64,000 bases of DNA from Globodera rostochiensis. Its lineage: Eukaryota > Nematoda > Chromadorea > Rhabditida > Heteroderidae. Position 1 is the stretch's first letter. Every line of letters begins with the position of its first letter. The stretch spans positions 3,932,295 to 3,996,294 of the forward strand of contig JAEVLN010000002.1 of the NCBI GenBank assembly GCA_018350325.1, in the 5' to 3' direction. The notes under the pieces are model-generated. The model made no database searches and had not been told where the DNA came from. It saw only the letters and a list, made by a program, of their open reading frames with translations. The position numbers and the translations under genes were made by a program. Shown piece by piece: positions 57,030-64,000 of this stretch.

Positions 57030-57904
57030 ATGCTTAGCACTGTGAAAATGTTGACACTTCTCTTTTTTGTTTTCACATTATTTGGCGATTTTATTGCAGC
57101 TAACAAAATGAACAAAGTTGGTGAAAGAAACCAGCAACTTAATGCTTACAGGTTAGCTTATTTACAGCCTTTTGGATTGTTAAAAATACATTTTTAAATC
57201 TTTTAAAAAAAAAATAAATTTTGTGAAATCGCAAAATAAATTTTGTTTTATTCCAGTACTGCACCAAACGGACGTGCCAAGGCGCAGGGGCATGGGTTTG
57301 TGTCCTTTTAAATAAATTTAATTAAAATGTCTTAATTTCAGCTCAATTCGTCTTCCACAAACAATCAACTCGGGCGCATTGGCTACCAACAGTAATAAGC
57401 AGCTTTTCATCGGTGTGCCAACGCCACCGCCGGTGCCGCGTGTGCCAATACCGTACCCTTACCGTAGCAAAAGGTCGCATTTATTTAATTTCCATTAATT
57501 GTTCAATAAATTATAATAATTTATACAGCACAATCGAATAATTTTTTCAGTGTTTCTCAGCAACAAAATGCCAATAGAGCAACAAATAAACAAATTTTGA
57601 TTGGTGTTTCAACGCCTGCTCCAGTTCCCCGTGTCCCCGTCCCTTATGCCAGCCCCCGTTCTGTGGCCAGAGGGTTAAATACAAATTGTTTATTTTTAAT
57701 ATTAATTAAATTAATTTATTTAGGGTTGCCCAATACCCCCAGCAACGGGCCAACTTCATCCCAACGCCTCCGCCCGTCCCACCAATACCAGCAATTCCTT
57801 TCCCGTACCATCACGCCAAACGACGCTCCGTTTTCGAAAGTGATGGCACTTTTATGATGAGCAACGGACAACAAGTATTTGTTGTAAATTTATACATTAA
57901 TTGA
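57030..57904 (+). CDS. Secreted proline-rich modular protein with basic cleavage-like sites
   Basis: Exons 57030-57151, 57257-57295, 57342-57473, 57551-57673, 57724-57904; phase 2 at every junction, 198 residues. Signal peptide MLSTVKMLTLLFFVFTLFGD then FIAAN. Three successive exons encode the same module: LFIGVPTPPPVPRVPIPYPY, LIGVSTPAPVPRVPVPYASP and FIPTPPPVPPIPAIPFPYHH. They are followed by RSKR, RSVAR and AKRR respectively. The second module is preceded by a Gln/Asn-rich stretch. The basic sites suggest processing into proline-rich peptides, as in neuropeptide or defence-peptide precursors; a structural secreted protein is the alternative. No known family recognised. The stop at 57902 could be bypassed if CAACAA|gtattt is used as a donor. 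Confidence 0.7.
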
Positions 57905-58849
57905 AAATATTAATATTAAAATTGGACAAAAAGTTTGTAATTGTTAATTTAAAATATTTTTGCAGCGTTTTTTACCAAGAAGCGGCAACAAATATGCCTA
58001 TGTTATTCACAGCCAAAAAGAAGCCATTCTGTAAAATTATTCCTTTTATTACAGTGATAAATATTTGCGACTGCTTTTTAAATTGTTTTTGGATAAGAAT
58101 AAATTTTCCTAATTTTGATAAAGTTTTGTGATGAACTCGAAAAGAATAAATTTTCCTAATTTTGATAAAGTTTTGTGATGAACTCGAAAAGAATAAATTT
58201 TCCTAATTTTGATAAAGTTTTGTGATGAACTCGAAAAGAATAAATTTTCCTAATTTTGATAAAGTTTTGTGATGAATTCGAAAAGAATAAATTTTCCTAA
58301 TTTTGATAAAGTTTTGTGATGAACTCGAAAAGAATAAATTTTCCTAATTTTGATAAAGTTTTGTGATGAATTCGAAAAGAATAAATTTTCCTAATTTTGA
58401 TAAAGTTTTGTGATGAATTCGAAAAGAATAAATTTTCCTAATTTTGATAAAGTTTTGTGATGAATTCGAAAAGAGGGTAATTAAATTGATTGATTTGGCT
58501 TAATTGTTTAAAAAGGACGCATTGACTGTTCGAGAAGCAAAAGAGTGCCCATAGAACAGTTGTTTTGTGCTGGAGTTATTATTATATTCTTTTGCGAGAA
58601 ATTCATTGACAATTGTTCGCGTCTTTTCGTTCATTTAGCCAACAATTCACCTAACTTTCTCTTTAATCTTTAAATTGTTTAAAAAACATAAAATTTCATT
58701 TACGCTTGCTTCTTCTATTCTCATCTCGGCACACAAAAGTTTGTTGGACTGATCGATCATAAAATGCGCAATAATTTCGAAAGTTTGTTTCCAATTCCGC
58801 ACAAATAGCCTAATTAAGCTGTACAATTCAATTACCGAAATTTCTTCAA
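57905..58849. other. Intergenic region with a minisatellite
   Basis: Apart from the 47-bp array (58093-58474) nothing is recognised. A short exon-like piece at 57965-58030 is not supported. Confidence 0.45.
58093..58474. repeat. 47-bp tandem array, about 8 copies
   Basis: Unit aaaagaataaattttcctaa plus ttttgataaagttttgtgat and gaactcg. Copies differ mainly by gaactcg or gaattcg, which switch an EcoRI-like word on and off. Confidence 0.9.
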
Positions 58850-59128
58850 ATGACGTCGTCGGATTACGGCGATGATGAGGCGCGCGGCGACGGCATAAAA
58901 GCGCCTCCGAGCGAACGCTTTCTGAACTATTCTCTGTTCCACAATTATTCACCGTACGGCACGCGCTCTTTGGCCTACGACTACGCCAAATTTGCGGAAC
59001 GCACCAAATGGCCGGTGAAAAATCCGTGTGGCACTATTCAATTTGACGATGAACCACGCTTGCCGCGCTACCAGTACTGGAGTCCGTTGACGGCTCGCTA
59101 CGAGTGCAGCTACACACAAAACATCTGA
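58850..59128 (+). CDS. Small acidic-start protein, single exon, family not recognised
   Basis: 92 residues, starting MTSSDYGDDEARGDG. It is Tyr/Arg-rich (LNYSLFHNYSPYGTRSL, AYDYAKFAERTKWPVKNPCG, RLPRYQYWSPLTARYECSY). GC-rich codons contrast with the AT-rich flanks, and the frame is not repetitive, which supports coding. No signal peptide, no membrane span, two Cys. It may be only one exon of a longer gene. Confidence 0.5.
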   Translation: MTSSDYGDDEARGDGIKAPPSERFLNYSLFHNYSPYGTRSLAYDYAKFAERTKWPVKNPCGTIQFDDEPRLPRYQYWSPLTARYECSYTQNI

Positions 59129-59297
59129 TCGGCATGACGATAACGAAAGAGTGGTGCTTCTGTTCATTCTGCAGGTTAAGCTGGTTTGCAAAATTAGAAT
59201 AATTGGGCAAAAAAAGAAATATTTTTAGCTGTTTAATAAATTTTACAAATTTTCATGAAAAATTCAAAGCCAAAATAACGAAAGACTAAAAAAATTG

Positions 59298-59379
59298 CGA
59301 CGCCCGTGAGATTCGAACTCACGCGGGGAAACCCCATTGGATTAGCAGTCCAACGCCTTAACCACTCGGCCAGAGCGTC
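59298..59379 (-). tRNA. tRNA-Ser(GCU)
   Basis: Read on the minus strand, the sequence forms a complete cloverleaf. The acceptor stem GACGCTC..GGGCGTC has discriminator G. The D-arm is TGGCCGAGTGGTTAAGG. The anticodon arm TTGGACTGCTAATCCAA has GCT in the loop. There is a long variable arm (ATGGGGTTTCCCCGC), and the T-arm is GTGAGTTCGAATCTCAC. The long variable arm and G discriminator are serine identity features. No intron. A T-rich tract follows at the 3' side (minus strand) for RNA polymerase III termination. Confidence 0.97.
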
Positions 59380-59856
59380 CATGAGACCCCCTACCCAATA
59401 GATACATTTAATATTAAAACTATAAAAATTGGATTGGAAAGTTGCTTATTTACATTTTTAGATTACCTATTCTTTTCTCAGCATCAATGAAGACTCGTGG
59501 AGATATTATTACGAATAATCAATTGACACAAAAACATTGTAATAATTCACATTATCTTTTAATGACTTTTTCAATATGAAATTATTAAACACAAATAATT
59601 CCTTTGATTTCACTAAGGTTTAAATCAAATTTTTAACTTCCCATCCGTAATTTTTTGGCAAAATTCGCCATGAAATATTAACAAAAAAAAATTCGCAGGC
59701 ACAAAACTAGACCTAACAACAACTTTCTTCCCGTAATTCTAATCTTTTGCACACTTCTCGCGTTTTAAATCAAATAAATAAATATATTAGAGCATAATTA
59801 ATTGGATGGAAATGTAAGGTCAGATTAAGTCCAATTCCATCCGAAAGAATGGCCGA
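59380..59856. other. Intergenic spacer
   Basis: AT-rich, nothing recognised. Confidence 0.4.
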
Positions 59857-60181
59857 TCATCCCCGAATTCTCATTATAATCCAATACAAAATCCCGACAA
59901 AGCATCCTGTGGCAGATAAAGCAGCGAAAACAAGCATTATGATCAGCCCAGTGGAGGCCAAAAACTGGAATTTGGCAGCTTGTTGCTAAAAGGGGGAAAT
60001 AAATTGTTAAAAACTCAAATGAAATGGCTTCATTAAACAAAATTTAATTTTGAAAAGGTTAGCACCTCACCTCTCCTTCCAATTCATTGAAATTCAGTGA
60101 AGCGTTTGCATTGTTTTGAACAGTTTGTGCTGTGCAGATGAGCAGAAATGTAAATGGACAAACAAATTGGGCGAAAGTCAT
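59857..60181 (-). CDS. Small secreted-then-anchored membrane protein
   Basis: Exons (minus) 60071-60181 and 59857-59985, phase 0, 79 residues. It starts with the signal-like MTFAQFVCPFTFLLICTAQT. A short Asn-rich ectodomain is followed by a single membrane helix (STGLIIMLVFAALSATGCF, VGILYWII) and a basic MRIRG end, so a tiny type I membrane protein. A different frame of exon 2 shows an H-x2-C-x2-C-x2-C pattern like the LIM genes at 51-52 kb, but it cannot be reached in phase from exon 1. Confidence 0.5.
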
Positions 60182-60701
60182 CGATTGATAGTTTTTTCTA
60201 AGCTTTTTTTTGTTTAAACAAAATATTGTAAGAATGTTTATTTAAACTAATTTTATTATTAAACAATCCAATATAAAAATAATCCAAATTGAATTTAAAA
60301 AAATGAAAAATACAGAACAAAATAATGTTTTTGTGGCGAGATAATCAAAAATATGCAAAAGGATTAGGCAGCAGCGTGTCCGATCAACTGCGCGACTCGT
60401 GAAGAATGATGTGGGAAACGAAAAACGAGTTGGATAAGAATAATGGATGGATGGAAAAATGTGGAAGAAATTTGGGGGCTTTCGATGCGCCAATGCATCT
60501 CAATAATAAAAGAACATTACAGTTACATTTTAAGAAAACGATCGTCAGTTAAAAGAAAAAAATTTAAACAAAAAAAAGAATTTATTTAATGCACAATTTT
60601 CAAAAATAAATCTTATGCAAATAAACAAAAAGTATAGCAGATGAAGATAAAAGGTACAATGAATGAATGAAGCATTTGCGCGGTTCAAATTGGCACATTT
60701 A
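60182..60701. other. Intergenic spacer
   Basis: Nothing recognised; open frames here lack splice logic. Confidence 0.4.
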
Positions 60702-61507
60702 TTAGCCCGTGACTTTCCCGTTCGTCGGCCCGTAGCCGTGCCCCGTGTCGGTCGGACGTCTTTTGTGGTAGAGGTCGCACACCGCCGCGTCCCCGTCCAT
60801 GCAGCAATAATAAGAGGGCAACACGTCATGCCACCAATGGTTCCAAAGAAACGCGCCTCGATCAGCACTGCCGGCACCTAAAAAATTTCTTTTTGAAAAA
60901 TTTGATGTTTAGGGGGTAAACTCAAATATTAAAAAAACCAAAAAGAAATTCCGAAAGTTGAAGAAGAAAAAGTTGTGCATTTTGGGCAAGAAAAACCCAG
61001 GACTAAATTTGCGGGGTTTTCAGGGACGCTGAACAGAAATCTATTTTGTATTGGCGGTCCAATCACTTCGTTTAAAAAATTTCCGTTTTCGTGTTAAAAA
61101 ATAGATTTTCAGGATGGCAATCAATGGACTTATTTGTAAAAGATCAGTAATCTAAAGATTCTGGATATACTCCCGCATAGGGTGAGTGCCATTTTTCAGT
61201 TTTGTGCCCACCCGAGCCCACGATGACGAGTTCATTGCTTTTGTAGCAGCATTGCTGTCCGCCTGGGTCGTTCCAAGTCCGGGCCCAGCGCCAAACTGTC
61301 CACCAGAAGCCGGCTGAACGATAGCATCGATCAGCTCCCGGGTGATGCAAATGCGGCGGCGATTTGTCCTCCGCGAAGTCTTTGTCAGCCATGGCCAATT
61401 GCTCAGTGAGCGGACAAGGGGGCAGATTCAGGTGATCAACGCCCTGATCATTCTCGTACCATTCTCGACATTTCGCTGCCCGCTGTTCAGGTGTATTGTA
61501 AATTGTT
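60702..61507 (-). CDS. AMOP-domain protein, 3' part (extracellular)
   Basis: Exons (minus) 61212-61507 and 60702-60877, phase 1 junction; the 5' exons were not found. The AMOP landmarks are in order: KCREWYEND, LPPCPLTEQLAMADKDF, HHPGADRCYRS, GGQQCCYKSNELVIVGSG|AG and SADRGAFLWNHWWHDVLPSY, then YCC, a further Cys, LYHKRRPTDTGHGY. AMOP domains occur in secreted or membrane adhesion proteins (MUC4, isthmin, susd2). The junction VGSG|AGSADR fits the domain's GxGAG motif, which supports this splice. The model ends 13 residues after the RRPTD motif, so this is the C terminus. Upstream of 61507 the sequence turns into repeats. Confidence 0.68.
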
Positions 61508-62158
61508 CTGATCACGTTGGTAGAAACTGTGTGTTGAGAATTGTTACTGATAGTTCACGGGACTGGTAAAGCGGATCTAATAATGACCCCAAGCTCAGGG
61601 TTAGGCTCAGGGTGGCTTAGGCCTAGGCCTAATGAACCCCTAGCTCAGGGTGACCTAAGCCTAAGCCTAACAAACCCCTAAGTATAACTTTTCCCAGTTA
61701 TTCTTGGAGTTACTTAAAAGTCGTTTTTTCCTTAATTTTCAAAATTTTAAAAGCCGATTTTAATCTCAATTTTATTTTCTATTGATTAATTCTTAATCAG
61801 TGTATCAATAACATATTTTTTAAACAATTTTTAGAATAATTATTTTTATTCGGAACCGAACCAGTCCCATATAGCGTAGAAATACCAAATTTTTGAAAGC
61901 TTATTTTTAAGGTTTTTTTATAGCTGGGATTTATATGCATTTGCATATTTCGAGAATATTTTGGTGCATTTTTTTTTTGGCATTTTTGAGCAAAAAACTT
62001 TTTTAAAAATTTATTCAACTTTCAAAAAAGGTTATAAAAGCAAATTAATGAACTAAAAGTGCCATTTTTCGGTGCTCTATTTCGGCATTTTTGGCATATT
62101 TTGGCCCTTTTTGATGCATATCGATCCCAGCTCTATGTATTTATAAACAATAAAATGT
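61508..62158. other. Intergenic region
   Basis: Holds the telomere-like words (61590-61675) and AT-rich repeats of the ggcatattttgg type (61925-62130, also seen at 10690-10790). The missing 5' exons of the AMOP gene might lie here but could not be recognised. Confidence 0.45.
61590..61675. repeat. Interstitial telomere-like repeat (TTAGGC / GCCTAA)
   Basis: cttaggcctaggcctaatga (about 61616) and cctaagcctaagcctaac (about 61654) contain head-to-tail and inverted copies of the nematode telomere hexamer TTAGGC, inside two copies of a ctcaggg..gaacccctagctc unit. Confidence 0.6.
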
Positions 62159-62329
62159 TTATTTGATTGTTTGCTGAATTCGCATAAAGCCCCAGACCCG
62201 GAGAGTCAATTCAAATGAAAGATTCTCTAAATTTAAATTACCAAAATTTTCCGCCTTGGGCAAAAGAGAAAACTCGTTGGCTGAACAAAAAAATAAAAGT
62301 AGCAGCGTGATCACAGTTTGGGCCGACAT
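62159..62329 (-). CDS. Very small secreted peptide candidate beside a minisatellite
   Basis: 56 residues: signal peptide MSAQTVITLLLLFFCSANEF, then SLLPKAENFGNLNLENLSFE and a basic C terminus with WGFMRIQQTIK. The frame is open upstream through the whole 39-bp array, because the unit is 13 codons, so the start is chosen at the first Met outside the array. A donor-like FG|gtaatt suggests it may be one exon of a spliced gene. No family recognised. Confidence 0.4.
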   Translation of the reverse strand: MSAQTVITLLLLFFCSANEFSLLPKAENFGNLNLENLSFELTLRVWGFMRIQQTIK

Positions 62330-62351
62330 GACAAAATTAGACAAAAGACTT

Positions 62352-63080
62352 GCTAAATTGAAGCAAATTAAATTAGGGGGTAATAAGTACATTAAATTGA
62401 AGCAAATTAAATTAGGGGGTAATAAGTACATTAAATTGAAGCAAATTAAATTAGGGGGTAATAAGTACATTAAATTGAAGCAAATTAAATTAGGGGGTAA
62501 TAAGTACATTAAATTGAAGCAAATTAAATTAGGGGGTAATAAGTACATTAAATTGAAGCAAATTAAATTAGGGGGTAATAAGTACATTAAATTGAAGCAA
62601 ATTAAATTAGGGGGTAATAAGTACATTAAATTGAAGCAAATTAAATTAGGGGGTAATAAGTACATTAAATTGAAGCAAATTAAATTAGGGGGTAATAAGT
62701 ACATTAAATTGAAGCAAATTAAATTAGGGGGTAATAAGTACATTAAATTGAAGCAAATTAAATTAGGGGGTAATAAGTACATTAAATTGAAGCAAATTAA
62801 ATTAGGGGGTAATAAGTACATTAAATTGAAGCAAATTAAATTAGGGGGTAATAAGTACATTAAATTGAAGCAAATTAAATTAGGGGGTAATAAGTACATT
62901 AAATTGAAGCAAATTAAATTAGGGGGTAATAAGTACATTAAATTGAAGCAAATTAAATTAGGGGGTAATAAGTACATTAAATTGAAGCAAATTAAATTAG
63001 GGGGTAATAAGTACATTAAATTGAAGCAAATTAAATTAGGGGGTAATAGTACATTAAATTGAAGCAAATTAAATTAGGGT
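62352..63080. repeat. 39-bp minisatellite, about 18 copies
   Basis: Unit attaaattgaagcaaattaa plus attagggggtaataagtac. Copies are almost identical; the last two have short deletions. Since 39 is a multiple of three and no frame stop is present, both strands show 270- to 300-codon open frames (KLKQIKLGGNKYI repeats on plus, LICFNLMYLLPPN on minus), which are artefacts of the array. Confidence 0.95.
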
Positions 63081-64000
63081 AATAAATAGTCTATGTAGTT
63101 TGTAGCCCCCATTTTTTTTTTGAAAAAATGTTAATTTTTATAAGTCGATTAAAAAATGGAGATCGAACTTAAATACACGAAAAATGAGGATAAAATAAAA
63201 GATTACATAAGCAAATTCGGAATTGCCCGCAAAAAAAAAGAAGTGAAATAAATTTGTTTATGATTTTTGTTATCGTTCAATTTCAAGAAACAGCGTAAAA
63301 TTTGATTTTTTTTCAAAAATTTCAATCGATTGTGAAGAAGGCCGAGCGAGGCGCGAGAAAGTCAGTCCCACCGGTGCAGAGAAACTTATGCCCACGCACT
63401 CTCTCACAATTCCTCTTTCTCTACCTTCAATTTTAATTCGAAAATAAGCAGCGGATGTTTATGGTGGGAGCGGGACAAAGGACGAAAATGGAATTTGATT
63501 CATTGCGTTTATAGCAGAGTCCCATCAAAAATTTCCGAAATAAGACATTACTGATCAAAAATAAGATTATTGGGTTCCAAATAATAACAAACTTTTAAAC
63601 AGGGGTGGGTCGAAACCTTTGCAACGCAAATCGGGATCAAATGTATTTATTTAATAAATGATTTTTTGAATTTATTTGGTTTCAATCAATTTAATAAAAA
63701 GAACAAAATTAGAGGATATTCATCTGTGTATGTATGGAAAAATAATACTTTAGTTCAATTAGGTCCAATTTTCCAGTCCTTTGAAGCCTTCTAGGAAATT
63801 ATAAGATTACTCTAAAAAAGTAATTAAAACAAAATTAAATACTTTTAAATTTACAAATCTAAAAGTTCTCTCTGACTAACGAATTTGGAGTGCAATTGCA
63901 CTTGGGGCCCAGCACATGAAATGGCCACAAACTCTTCATACTTAAAAGTTAATTGTCTAATTCTAAACGCACTAAAAATCCCAAAAACCACCAAAATAAG
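63081..64000. other. Intergenic, nothing recognised
   Basis: AT-rich to the end of the window. No exon chain, RNA gene or array supported. Confidence 0.45.

Noticed and set aside
59857..59985. H-x2-C-x2-C-x2-C pattern suggesting a third LIM-like gene
   Set aside because: The frame cannot be joined in phase to the signal-peptide exon. The in-phase frame gives a membrane helix instead.
62159..63067. 302- and 268-codon open frames
   Set aside because: Created by a 39-bp (13-codon) tandem unit without stops; both strands are equally open. Only the 56-codon part outside the array was kept, at low confidence.

Overview
This is nuclear DNA from a nematode, most probably a plant-parasitic cyst nematode (Heteroderidae). 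It is AT-rich. Genes are cut by many short introns (45 to 300 bases) whose splice phases can be chained exon by exon. One gene carries a SPRY domain that closely matches the expanded RBP/SPRYSEC type of Globodera and Heterodera. There is a nematode-type chemoreceptor, a worm-specific (WAGO-like) Argonaute relic, and a short run of the nematode telomere hexamer. Three introns are best read as GC-AG, a splice type I recall as unusually common in cyst nematodes. All gene models below were joined by hand from splice signals and phase. Nothing was searched against a database.

Layout. 1-8.5 kb, minus strand: a ZnT1-type zinc exporter and, upstream of it, mitochondrial ICT1/mL62, whose catalytic GGQ reads GGS. 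8.5-15.1 kb: a dense repeat island (fold-back element, tandem arrays, a 0.94 kb tandem duplication, elements with terminal inverted repeats). 15.6-22.8 kb, minus: a UPF0696/DUF1917 protein, a stray copy of a ZZ zinc-finger exon, and a ZZ+SPRY gene. 22.8-25.6 kb: repeats and a decayed Merlin/IS1595-type transposase. 25.6-30.6 kb: a probable mitochondrial membrane protein (plus), a two-helix membrane protein (minus) and ribosomal protein eS17 (minus). 30.6-35.6 kb: repeats. 35.6-42 kb, minus: a seven-helix receptor, an OTU cysteine protease, and a lysine-rich secreted protein whose stop lies 94 bases before the OTU start. 42.7-47.8 kb, plus: aminoacylase-1 with a signal-peptide-bearing N-terminal extension and two large tandem arrays in its introns. 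48-64 kb: several small secreted or cysteine-rich proteins (Pro/Gly-rich, LIM-like, Ly6-like, proline-rich peptide precursor, AMOP domain), an inverted partial copy of the UPF0696 gene next to an Argonaute relic, tRNA-Ser(GCU), and a 39-bp minisatellite.

Two themes stand out. First, four small secreted or cysteine-rich genes are built of exons of a single repeated phase or of repeated modules, the architecture expected of fast-evolving secreted proteins. Second, many mobile elements here have 8-bp target duplications and interiors made of short palindromic words (GGCGCC, CTCGAG, GGGATCCC), and they sit in introns of intact genes.
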